Shown piece after piece: positions 20,879 to 31,100 of a stretch of DNA of 64,000 nt. The notes below the pieces were generated by a model, which was not told the origin of the DNA, searched no databases, and saw nothing but the letters and a program-made list of their open reading frames with translations. Position 1 is the first letter of the stretch. Every line of letters begins with the position of its first letter. The translations under genes and the position numbers were made by a program. Source of the stretch: Haliclona indistincta (Eukaryota > Porifera > Demospongiae > Haplosclerida > Chalinidae); assembly GCA_964017065.1 (NCBI GenBank), contig OZ024789.1, positions 5,584,691 to 5,648,690 of the forward strand, read 5' to 3'.

Positions 20879-22444
20879 TCATGATCTTATTAAAAGGGTT
20901 TCTTCATCATCTCTTAAGTACTCCTCCTCCTGGTCAAAGTATCTCTCGTAATGTTCCTCCACTATGGCCTGTATGTTGACGTGCCTCTCCCTTTCTCTCA
21001 GCTTGTATCGTTTGGCAGTAGCAGTGAATACTAGAGTTAGTACCAGCATTGCTGGTAGAGGTAGAGCTAGATAGAGGTAGAACAATAGCATTTGTGGAAT
21101 ATACTTCCTCAATGTTCCAGTAAAGAGATAGCTACCAGCAGTGCTCCAGCCAATTGTAAATAGCGCCACTCCAATCATTATTCCTCTCATTCTGTTTGGA
21201 GTCTGAGCCATTACAAACTCTAGTTCATACATCATTGCCATTCCAGTGCCAAGTCCATTTATAAACTCGACTACTATTATCCAGTACAGTGACATTTGAG
21301 GAGTATCAGGCATTGTGATGTTGTGTGATTGCTCTGAGAAATGTTCAACACTGAATACAGCTGTGGATATTACTGTGCTAATAAAGCACATGATCAGACC
21401 TGCACCTGTCATTTTTAACAAGCTTGGAATGCGCTTACGAACTAAAGGATACACAATGAAGCGATAGATAGGAATAAAAATGAAAGACAAAGCTGTATCA
21501 TGGATCTTGATCACAATTTGTGAAGGTGTGCTCTTGGAAGTGTTATTAGCTAAGATAGGACTGACTGTGAACTCACTGAAGAAAAGCACTCCACATACTA
21601 GCACTACCACTGGTGTAAGACGAAATATTGTCTTGACATCTTCCACTTCTTCTTCTGTAAATGGTCCTCCAAACTTGTGCTTCCCAAAGTCAAGACGTGA
21701 AGGGTGTTCCTCATCAATGTATGTCAATGCGCTGCGAAGTCGAGGGCACTTGTTCTTTCGAGCATAGTTGAGCACTTGAAAGATCAGCTTGATGGGATTG
21801 CCAGTTTTGTTGTTAGTATCTAGCCACTTGTGGTACAGGCAGTCCATTATCAGAACAGCTGACAAACATAGAGTGGCTAAAGTTAGGTAGATCACTGGAA
21901 GAATGTCCATGTTTCGGAGCTGGTTTGGGATTGGAACATACCATAGTATTTCTTCCAACAAATCTCCAACTCCAACCCCCCAACAGTACCATTGTACTGC
22001 AGCACTGAGCTGCTCAGCTGATGCTCCTATCATTTGGTCGAGTGCGAACGGTAGCATATTAGTATAGAAGCTCCCAATACCAAATGTGCCTATCAGCAAA
22101 CCCGTGGAAAGCAGTGGGATTACTATTATTATTGGATTTGGAGTCCAGTTAAATTGTAGCATTACAAAAGCAGCCTGTGCTGATAGAACAGTTACCGCAG
22201 ACAAAACCAGTCCAACAACAATAGCTCGATACCGTCCAAGCCATGATTCAGCTACCCAGCCTGTCACAGGTAGCAATACCCAGGCGACAATATGTGCATA
22301 GTCCATAGGTCTTTTAAACTCATCAGGAACAATTAAAGCAATGGATGCATATAAGAACCAGTGTACTGCATACAGTAGGCCACTCATGACCAACACTAAG
22401 GCAGTGCCTCGAGAAAAGAACTGGTAGTAACAGCATTTAGCCAT
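20879..22444 (-). CDS. POT/PTR-family (SLC15-like) transporter, copy B
   Basis: A 521-residue paralogue of the transporter at 18188-19747, on the opposite strand. It has the same about 12 hydrophobic segments, the same GWVAESWLGRYRAIVVG, and a central loop that is nearly identical also at DNA level (RSALTYIDEEHPSRLDFGKH, GGPFTEEEVEDVKTIF). It carries the same RERERHVNIQAIVEEHYERY tail. The loops between membrane segments 7 and 10 differ much more, and it has a two-leucine-rich acidic end (DDEETLLIRS). The start MAKCCYYQF is used; an upstream in-frame ATG at 22462 is possible. Transport is likely at a cell or vesicle membrane; the substrate is unknown. Confidence 0.8.
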   Translation of the reverse strand: MAKCCYYQFFSRGTALVLVMSGLLYAVHWFLYASIALIVPDEFKRPMDYAHIVAWVLLPVTGWVAESWLGRYRAIVVGLVLSAVTVLSAQAAFVMLQFNWTPNPIIIVIPLLSTGLLIGTFGIGSFYTNMLPFALDQMIGASAEQLSAAVQWYCWGVGVGDLLEEILWYVPIPNQLRNMDILPVIYLTLATLCLSAVLIMDCLYHKWLDTNNKTGNPIKLIFQVLNYARKNKCPRLRSALTYIDEEHPSRLDFGKHKFGGPFTEEEVEDVKTIFRLTPVVVLVCGVLFFSEFTVSPILANNTSKSTPSQIVIKIHDTALSFIFIPIYRFIVYPLVRKRIPSLLKMTGAGLIMCFISTVISTAVFSVEHFSEQSHNITMPDTPQMSLYWIIVVEFINGLGTGMAMMYELEFVMAQTPNRMRGIMIGVALFTIGWSTAGSYLFTGTLRKYIPQMLLFYLYLALPLPAMLVLTLVFTATAKRYKLRERERHVNIQAIVEEHYERYFDQEEEYLRDDEETLLIRS

Positions 22445-22632
22445 GATTTCACTTGAACACACGTTTGAAACTGTTCTTTCATCATATCATCTCTTTTTGT
22501 TGTATAATATTATTTGCTGTTTAAGTACACAATATTGTGCTTGTTATGGTTATCTTTCTTGGAAGTGTTACTAAGCTCACAACCGGAGTGTATTTTGTAG
22601 GAAACGATTTGTACCACTGACTATGCAACCTA

Positions 22633-23131
22633 TACTGTGTTTACACTGGACCAGAAAAGTGGGTTGGGCTGGCACCGCATGACATGGCATGGTTTATTTT
22701 GTAATGTAAACGCGTGTCGAACCGGGCCATGCTGTGCTGGGCCTGGCCAACTTCCCAGCACGACACCGCACGGTCCGACACAGCCCGCATATGCAGTGTA
22801 AACAGGCATGCCGGGCCGGCAGATGTACATGCTCATTGTCAACGAGTCAGAAACAAGCGGTTTGTTGTTCTTATCACAAAAGATCAATGATATGAACTAG
22901 TGGACGGCAGTAGACATGACAAAGTCTTTTGATGGATGATTTAAAATTTGTGGACACCATTTTAAACCTCTCGACCCTGTCTACAGTAACGTCACTATGT
23001 CATTACGTCACTAATGGTACCACCCATTTAATCAAACGGCCCAACTCTCTTTTGGAGTGTAAACACGTGCTAGGCCATGTCGTGCTGTGTTGTGCCGTGC
23101 TAGGCCATGATCTTTCAGTGTAAACACAGTA
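22633..23131. mobile_element. 499-bp MITE with TACTGTGTTTACACTG termini
   Basis: The left end TACTGTGTTTACACTG is matched by its reverse complement at the right end (CAGTGTAAACACAGTA). The flanks are CTA and TTA, an imperfect three-base target duplication of the TWA type used by PIF/Harbinger elements. The inside is rich in repeated GCCATG, GCTGTG and GTAAAC words. No transposase. An open frame on the minus strand inside it looks accidental. Confidence 0.65.
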
Positions 23132-23293
23132 TTAGCTTCTCATGCTCAATATAATAATTCTCAAGAAATATAAAAAAGATTTCTAGCGAAATCATTGTAC
23201 GGATTGCTTGATATCATCCAAGCCATGACTCAGCTACCCAGCAGATAAATTAAATCGCTACAGTAGTACTATCCCAATGAACAGCCTTCACGA
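23132..23293. other. Spacer with a tiny transporter remnant
   Basis: At about 23213-23245 the minus strand reads GWVAESWLG, the same short motif as in the transporters, with nothing else left around it. Confidence 0.4.
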
Positions 23294-23825
23294 AACCCTC
23301 GGCGTGTTGCACATTGCAGAGTTAGCTCTTTAGTTAGCTTTGCAGCTAAAGCCAACCTGCTTGCTATTGAAACTGCACTGCTAACCAGAAGACAGCGAAG
23401 TGCTGTCCACAACCGAGACAAGGTGTGTCAAGTGGGCGTGACCGTGAACACTGAGTCGAGTAGGTAGCCATTGCTCTTGGCTTTGATAGGCTCTTTATTG
23501 AGATGTCTACGCACCCCCAGAGCTGTCCTGCTGTTTAGATGGAATCTACAAGTACCTAGATAGTCAACTATGGGTGCGTGTGTAGTCAGAGAGGTCCAAG
23601 ATGGCTGTATAAGGTGAGCCAGCCATACATCACTCGAGAACGAAAGCACTTTAGCAAAATCCACGAGTCACATTGCAAGCCATTGTCATGCTAAGCCTGT
23701 TCATACCTTTACCGAGTTTCAGAAGTGAGCGATGGTCTCTGCAGCTCGTTGGACAGAATGAACGAACGAGTGAGTGAATGAATGACAGAGCAAGTACCGT
23801 AACCCTCGCGCATGCGCCGAGGGTT
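23294..23825. mobile_element. AACCCTCGGCG MITE, copy 1
   Basis: Flanked by perfect 11-bp inverted ends (AACCCTCGGCG and CGCCGAGGGTT). It is about 532 bp long and matches, in inverse orientation, the element at 56699-57263. The end near 23805-23825 also forms its own small palindrome (CCCTCGCGCATGCGCCGAGGG). No coding capacity seen. Confidence 0.75.
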
Positions 23826-23961
23826 AATTAGTACACTGTTTATGACTGATTTATTTCTTGTTACATTTTAGATCAAAGCTATGCTCACCAAATGAAGTGC
23901 AGAGTTGAACTACAGCGTATTTTGGAACGACGTTACGATAGCAGTATCTTAAGATCACTAA

Positions 23962-24341
23962 TACCTTGTTCACACTTGCAACCCGTGTTGGCTCGCCCGG
24001 TTCAGCACGGATTAGTGCACTGTTCACACTACAGCGAGCTAGCACGTGCTATAGACGTTTTCATTTTGGTTTGTTATTGCATTGCCGGTTACTTAGTATA
24101 CTGAGCGTACGCATTACTTCACGAGCACGCGGTTGTCGCACACTAGTAGCAAATCGTGCATCCTCAGCTCGCTTGCAGCACGGATTGCGTTCACATTAAC
24201 TATGCGACCTTTGTCAACACGCGTCAGCCTGGTTGTGCAAAGCGAGCTATAGGGCCAGCACGGTTAGGCTCACATTCGATAGCATTGCACTAGGGGTAAC
24301 ATGCGTCAACCCGGGCTGAGAAGGCAAGTGTGAACGAGGTA
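23962..24341. mobile_element. 380-bp MITE with TAA target duplication
   Basis: Ends TACCTTGTTCACACTTGC and, inverted, TACCTCGTTCACACTTGC (17 of 18 match). Both flanks are TAA (23959-23961 and 24342-24344), a three-base duplication as in PIF/Harbinger elements. The inside is rich in GCACGG and CAGCTCG words. No transposase. Confidence 0.75.
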
Positions 24342-24344
24342 TAA

Positions 24345-25302
24345 GTTCCCTTAGTCATGGTCTATGGCCACGTATCTGTCTGTCCATTTTGTTTGTCTAT
24401 GGACACCAGGCATCTGTACATATACGTATGTTGACACAGCTTCATTGCAACTGTATTTTTATAGGTCTCCGCTTAGGTATGGGTATTCACTGCAATACAA
24501 AAGCCCTATATGAAGCCCAACCTCTCATTAAAACGAATACAAGTAAACATGGACTTAGAAATGGCAAACAAGAAATAGCATGATGACATTTAATAGTGAT
24601 CAACACTTGAAATAAATTTCCCACTAGACAATTTACATAGAAGATTGGATTGCGACAATCCAGTTTATTTCTAGAGGCACTGCCTTAGTGTTGCCAATGA
24701 GCAGTCTACTGTATGCAGTAAACTGGTTCTTGTACGATAAGACAAAAGATTCTACAACCAATTTTTTAAACTATGTTATAATGAAACTTTCGCTACATAG
24801 TTCAAAAAAACAGCACAATAAAATTATTATTCACAGCACAATAAAATTATTTATGACTGCAGTCAACTACTAGATACATTTCTGGGCATTCTAAAGTGTT
24901 GAGAGAGTATCCCTATAAACCTCATGCTTTTAGAGAGGACGACTTCTGTGTATACATTTTTGGTGGGAGGAGCTAGGATGAACCAACAAATAACTTATAC
25001 TCCAGGCAATATAATCACTACTGTGTGTAACATAAATTTGTAGCCCAGGCGACCATAAGATCAAAGGCGCCGCTCGGTGGTTATATCTCGTATACCATAG
25101 GAAATACGAGTATTTTCCAGGAAGTGACGTCACATAGCAACACCGTAACAACCAGATGGTGTCGTCGAAAAACGGACGACTGCCGTCTTTCAGCAATGCG
25201 CTGTCATTCGCCTTTGGAGACTTCTATGGAGGCTCTACTACCTTGAGTCCTTCATTTAGTAACCATAAGAGCAACATTCTCGATCTTCCTGGGCTACAAA
25301 AT
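24345..25302. other. Intergenic stretch with a small transporter fragment
   Basis: At 24668-24740 the plus strand reads SRGTALVLPMSSLLYAVNWF, clearly the first membrane segment of the POT-like transporter, without the rest of the gene. The remaining sequence, including 24930-25200, has no gene I can support. Confidence 0.5.
24668..24740 (+). pseudogene. First membrane segment of a POT-like transporter, isolated fragment
   Basis: About 24 codons match residues 9-32 of the transporter at 20879-22444 (FSRGTALVLVMSGLLYAVHW against SRGTALVLPMSSLLYAVNWF). The match stops abruptly on both sides. Confidence 0.7.
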
Positions 25303-25442
25303 GGTTAACCCATGGCACCTCGGCGGTACACGATATAACCTCAGGGGTTAATTTTACTGCCCTTGTGCGCTTCGCGCCCTCAGGCGGCAAAATTATCCCC
25401 CTCGGTTATATCGCGTACCGCCTCGGTTGCCATGGGTTAACC
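25303..25442. mobile_element. 140-bp near-perfect foldback hairpin
   Basis: The two halves are reverse complements at about 85 percent: GGTTAACCCATGGCACCTCG at the left pairs with CGGTTGCCATGGGTTAACC at the right, and pairing continues through GATATAACC / GGTTATATC and AATTTT to a loop of about 20 bases rich in GCGC. Likely a hairpin MITE; an RNA made from it would fold into one long stem. Confidence 0.7.
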
Positions 25443-25599
25443 TATACGTACAGCACCATCAGTATGAGATTCCAGTAGTATGGGATCCCGGGTAGAAAGC
25501 AACACGCAAATTCATCAGCGTATATAAAACACATGTATTTGCGCCTATTTACGCCCGCTATAAGCACCACAAATTTATTGTGGTGCTTAGCCAAAATAC

Positions 25600-26200
25600 A
25601 CTTGTACACAAATAAGCATCCGTAATTTTTGTGCTAAAAGAATGTATCTATGCATAGCTTTGCGGAGATATTGTGTACAATAAAACGTGTTCGAACGCAA
25701 AGACAATTGAACCCAAACATAAACGTGTTTGAATGCAAAAGCAAACGCATCTAAAAAGTGCTCAAAATCATGCTTCATTGTGTACCCTTTAGTTTGTAAA
25801 CATATTCCAAGCTTGTTGAAGATGATGATAGCAGGTCTAAGCCTGTTTTAATTAGCACAGTGATAAATACAATAGTATGCATTTTCCGAATCACACAACA
25901 TCACACTGCTCGATACTCCTTAAGAGTCGCTATATAGTAGTGATATCGGTATTAAATGGGCTTGGTGCTGGAGTAACATTGATGTATTTAACATATAAAC
26001 GTGTTTGAATGCAAAAGCGTTTATGCTCAAAATCATGATTCAAGACGTGTTCTCAGTCTACCTGAACACATGCAAGTGTGTTTGAACGCGTTGTGTTTGA
26101 CTTTGCATTCGTTTGCGTTTGGATTTGTGTTTGATCGCGATTCAAAAGCATTTTGTCGTACACGTTATCTCCGGACGATACAGGGCAGGGCTTCTGGTGC
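25600..26200. mobile_element. Inverted-repeat element carrying a transporter gene fragment
   Basis: The outer parts (25650-25770 and 25985-26190) are loosely inverted copies rich in AAACG, GTGTTTG and GCAAAAGC words, with GGAGATATTGTGTACA near the left edge and its rough complement TGTCGTACACGTTATCTCC near the right. Between them is a piece of the POT-like transporter. A stretch of about 50 bp (AAACGTGTTTGAATGCAAAA through CTCAAAATCATG) stands directly repeated on both sides of the gene piece. It was either captured by the element or inserted into it. Confidence 0.5.
25780..25985 (+). pseudogene. Internal fragment of a POT-like transporter
   Basis: Matches 19170-19410 of transporter A base for base over most of its length (TATTCCAAGCTTGTTGAAGA and the following bases), with several small deletions that shift the frame and a stop. 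It covers the segment from the YPLVRKHIPSLLKM loop to the next but one membrane segment. It is closer to copy A than to copy B. Confidence 0.8.
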
Positions 26201-26289
26201 ACAGTTTAACTTAGTAAATTTGCTGATGAGTTCCGTTTGTGAAATAAACACATAATTATGACAGAAATCCCCTCAATGGTACATGTGTT

Positions 26290-27420
26290 TACATAGTTGC
26301 TGACCTCTGCCATTTCAGGTCTTTGAGTTGGGAGTTTGAGAAAGAAAGAAGAACCAATGTCAGCACACCTTTTGATCAACCTAGAAACAAGTAAATCACA
26401 TAATATTTTATCACTATTACTTTTAATTGCGTCAAATTGTGGTCTGTTTAGGGTGACGGATACCTAATTGACATTCACAAAAATTATAAAAGAAACATGC
26501 TATGCTGTACCATATCGTGGTTAGTACTTTAAAAATTAATGAGCAAGCAGCAGATATATAGCGCACAGTCTGGCAACAAGAAAAATAAATGAGGCAAAAA
26601 TCTTATTTTCTTGCATCAATGATCATCATCACTTAAACGGCTCAATAGTAGCCAGCAAAATACACTAACACTTATCTACTTGTACTCTAGCACATTGGCT
26701 GAGTTTGAGGCAAACAAGCTTTGGGACAAAATTTACAAACTACTACTTTTTTATAGATAGTTTGGCAGTATGAAGTCTAGACCAGTGCCTGGGAATAATT
26801 TATTATAAGTCTAGAGACTGGGAATATAAATATGCAACATACATGTAGTATCCGAGAGGATGTCACGAAATCAAGAATTAAACACTTGTAGCATCATCTT
26901 TTGTAGCTCAGCACCCACGCACTATGCTCAACATCTATGAACACGAGTGGTAGAACACAGCTAGATTACAACGAAAGTGTTGTTTGTCATTATTGTGTGA
27001 GCATGACTGGGATTACCGACACCTTGCATGGGCACAATGAACTTTATAATACAGTCAAGCTAGTGCATGCAATACAAACCGGGCTTACCTTTTCGATACT
27101 TATAACACTGCCAAAAACCATGCTACTATAACAGAAGCCACTGCCTAAATACATAAGAAGACATTTTTAAAATCATGAGACTTGAAGCGCGAAATCTGAC
27201 AAGTAACTTACGGAAATGAAGAAATGACACTATCGAACTGAAGAACCTTAGTTAGTAGACCATTAAGCAGACGAGTTCTCTCTTCGGGCAGCCTCAGACT
27301 GTCGGACAAGATCGTAATAGGGAACGAGTATACTGTTGAATCTGCAGAGAAAGCAACCGCCGCCACGTGCAGTAGACTTGCCCCGCCTAAGAAGGGCGTG
27401 GCGTCTCGAAGTCAATCCTA
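26290..27420 (-). pseudogene. Diverged copy of the small three-exon gene block at 40080-40606
   Basis: Short stretches agree in order with the blocks at 40080-40620 and 62403-62942: CTTGCCCCGCCTAA near 27385, an exon-like end with GTAAGT near 27205, GGGCTTACCT near 27082, and GACCTCTGCCATTT near 26303. The start codon position has changed (GCC in place of ATG) and the second exon frame has a stop. I read it as an old, dead paralogue; the expected small protein cannot be made. Confidence 0.4.
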
Positions 27421-28168
27421 AGCTTGATCCTAAAGCTCTAGCTCGCCGAATACTAACTGTAGCAGCTGAGTAAGACTTTGATTATGGACTAGCTAATGCA
27501 GTAAAAGTGGGTCAGCACATTGTACATTCTACGTTATGCTGCAAAAGATCGACTTGTGCATGTCTGTCGATTCGAATTTATTTTTACAAACATGTACTAT
27601 AGTGCATCTCTGATGTGATTTTTGTGAATTAGGGAGTGACCAAATCAGTATTTCTATGGCAAGTCAGCCAACCATGCATGCACACTATATAAACCAACAG
27701 TATGCATGGAGTAATAACTTGTTCCAACTTCAAAATGTGTTATGCACATGTGCAGTAAACATGTTGGATGCTCAACCTTCTAGTTACAGACTCCTGCACA
27801 GTAATATGGTTACCGTATAGCAGGAAAGTTTCGTGGAAGAAATTTTACCAATAATTTATTACAGACTATTCGTGGAAATTATCTGTGAATGTCTTGTTTT
27901 AGTTCGCGTAAATGGTATTCGCGAAAATTTCAGTACATGTACCCCGGTTATACTATTACTTCCACTCCTTAAAAACAACCCGAGATGCATATGCAAACTG
28001 AAATACATTAAGTTCACAGTTGAAACGAAAGCTCAGTAGCTATATAGATTGGTGCTAAGAAAGAATACTTAATAACCTGCTTAATAAAAACATTTACAAT
28101 GCATTATAAAAGCAGTATAATTCTGATAAGTCATAGATAACTACAGTTCTCTTCTCTTGGAAATCTTG
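27421..28168. other. 3' region of helicase-ligase B with a MITE remnant
   Basis: At about 27812-27950 TACCGTATAGCAGGAAAGTT and TTCGCGAAAATTTCAG resemble the ends of the CCGTAAATC element at 34289-34825, so this is probably a short, decayed relative. No gene seen in the rest. Confidence 0.4.
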
Positions 28169-31100
28169 TTACTGAAAGAACCCACCATGAGCTTTATGAA
28201 GGTGTGCATAGCAGTCTTGGTCTGTATTAAAATATGCCAAGCAGACCCAGCATATTCTAGATTTGCATTCAGTACAGCACACATTGTTACATCCTGCCAC
28301 TTTTTCAATTGGTGCTTTACACTTGGGGCATCGCTTTCTTCCTGTTGGATTCTGTTGCAGCCATTCTTCAAACTCTTTTTCTCCGTGTTTGCCGGCATTG
28401 TACATTTCACAGCTGAGTCCATCGTGGTATTGTGCGTGACATTTTGTGCATGTCTGCACTCCACAAGAGCTACAGATGAATCGCCTGCCATCTTCAGTAA
28501 TGGTATAAACCATTCCACAATCAGGAGTAGGACAGTTACGCACCTTATCTTTGTTTGCCTTCATGTACGCTTTCAAAGATTCGGATTTTAAATCTCCCAA
28601 CTTGAATTTTGTACTTTTCAAAATATTTAGAAAGTCTTGCCAGACAAAGGGTTGATCACAGCCATCAGCAGCACACAAGACTGGAAATACGATTGCATTC
28701 GGTGACACCTGAAGACTGACGCAATCCAGACAATAAGCATGGCCACAGTACTCAAGCCTAAATATCTCACTGGGAGTTTCAATCGGTGTGAAACAAGTAC
28801 AACATTCCACCTCATCCTTACCAATACTGGTTCTTATCCTTGCTGGATAGTTTTGACAATATTGTTCAATCATTTCTAATATCGACTTGTGGGCTTCCTG
28901 TGTGCCATAAACACTGAGTATATGCTTTCGGGCATCAAGCTCAACAGCAGTGACCTCTCCTTCCTTAATCATGCCCTGCAGGTCAATACCAAATTTAGAA
29001 ACAAGATGTTTCATAATGCCCGGTGGTTGTCCAACTGCTTTCAGTTTAAACTCTTTCAGAGTTGAATCACTGCGTGCTAACTCGTCAAGTTTGCTGTTTA
29101 GACTAATTTTGGCACGAGATTGATTTGCCTCTGTTCCGTATAAACAGAGAGACATATTTCTGTGATTAAAAAGTATATATGTGTCAGTAGTTGACTGAAT
29201 CTGTGTAAGTTCACTTTGGCACATGTGTGACAGCACAAACTGACGAAGTATCGGCGTATAACATTCTATCACATCAGGATTTACAGCTGCATTCAAGATG
29301 CGTTTGGCTGTAGTGAAAGCCTCAATATCATCTGATGTAATCTGGACAATGGTATTTCCCCAATTATCCTTTTTTTCATCGCTCAACTTTATTTTGTTAC
29401 CAAAGCGATCTTGAAGGTAAGGTTTCAGAGCCTCGATTGAGTCCTTGATGACATTGTATATTGCAGGAGTGTATCTGTTCGAAGAAAAAAGAGCAGGCTT
29501 GACTGTCAATGATTGGTCGCCAATTGATTGCCATCTCAAGCTACTGAGAGTTTTTTCTCCCTCATTAGGGTTTTCAAAGGTGACGTAGCCTCTGAAGGTT
29601 TTAAAATATGCTTTAGAAGCTAGCAAGGTAAGATGGTAGTGGCCCTTAGTTGCAGAGTCTTCAATAAGACTTTCAAGTTGCTTCTTCATAGCTTGAAATT
29701 GTTCTTCTGTAGTTTCAAATGCCCGCTCATAGCCACAACGAGCCTTAAACTTGATATCATGACCAAGCAGATATGATTTTACTGCATCTTCAAGATCCTC
29801 CTCTTTAGCTTGTAAACTAAGATTGGCGACAAACAGTGTCATTTTCTCATCTTTTGGTGGGCGAACTTTAGCCCAGCATCCACTCAAATAAAGTTTACAG
29901 CCGACCAGTAGACTTCTAGCAATCTCAAAGTCTTCTTCATGGCTGAAATCTAAAAATGCAAAATTTTTCCTCATCCGTCGACACCACTCAACATTGAGAC
30001 GAAACATTCCACCCATCTCTCCTCCTGATATTGGTAATTGCGGCTGAATTGTCACACCTTCTGGAGCTTTTAGTGTTAAAACCACTTGCTGAGCAACTTC
30101 AGGATCGTAAAATGTGACAAATAGACGACATTGTCTTGGTTTACCAAAGATCTTGTTGTTGTGCCGTTCAATATCTCCACAAAGTAAAAGAGATTCAAGT
30201 ACACCACTAGTCCATTCAGTGTTGTCTGGTCCCTTCACTACTACTCCTCTATGCTGATAAGGCATAAGAACATGTTCAATACAGCCACCCAACCCCAAGA
30301 CAATCCGGACATTGTCTTCCATTCTAGTCACACCTTCTTCAAATCGAACTCTTCTCAATGCCAAACGTCCTAAGTCAAGTCTCTCTGTAATCAGAAGTTT
30401 GGCCTTTTCATGGTAGCGAGGTTGACAAAAAATATGAACCATGCCCTTTTCACGATCTTGTAGTTCAATGGCATTGTGTGTTCCTTCACAGACATTTGTC
30501 AATTCTTTTGAAATTTTTGGAAGTGTTTTGAAATTCATTGTGTTCCTATATACCTGTTGCCCAATGTTTGAAATTGTGGTCGGTGAGACAAAGCTGTTTC
30601 GAAACTTGTCAACTGGATTATAAGGAAGTATACCTGCCTGAATGGCTTCTTGAATCCACTCTTCTTTGACTGGAACAACTTGAAGAAGGAAATTCTGTGA
30701 GGTCTTGAGTGTCTTTTCGAATACCACACACTGTAACTGAGATACAAGGTTGAGTTGGTTAAGAGATGATCCTGGGAACACCACAAGTGACTCTTCTGGC
30801 ATCCTTTCAGTTGAGAAACCAACACGCTCATGACCAAGAAATACACTTAAGTTGTGAATAAAGCTATTGAAGAACAGCTTGGGTACTATTTCAGCGGCTT
30901 TATCAACAGAAATTGATCTCAGATGTATTTCAAAACCAAGCTTCTTTGTGAGAATATCTCTCAATTCTTTGATAGTTTCCTCGACAAGACGCATGCTCTT
31001 GGCATTGATGAAATTATCCACACACCATTGTGTACGTGTCTCACGCTTTTGCTGCAGCCATTCACAATACACTGAAAGATAGCTTATCTGATCACCGGCT

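Noticed and set aside
22630..22887. 85-codon minus-strand frame
   Set aside because: Lies at the end of a MITE and has no recognisable feature.
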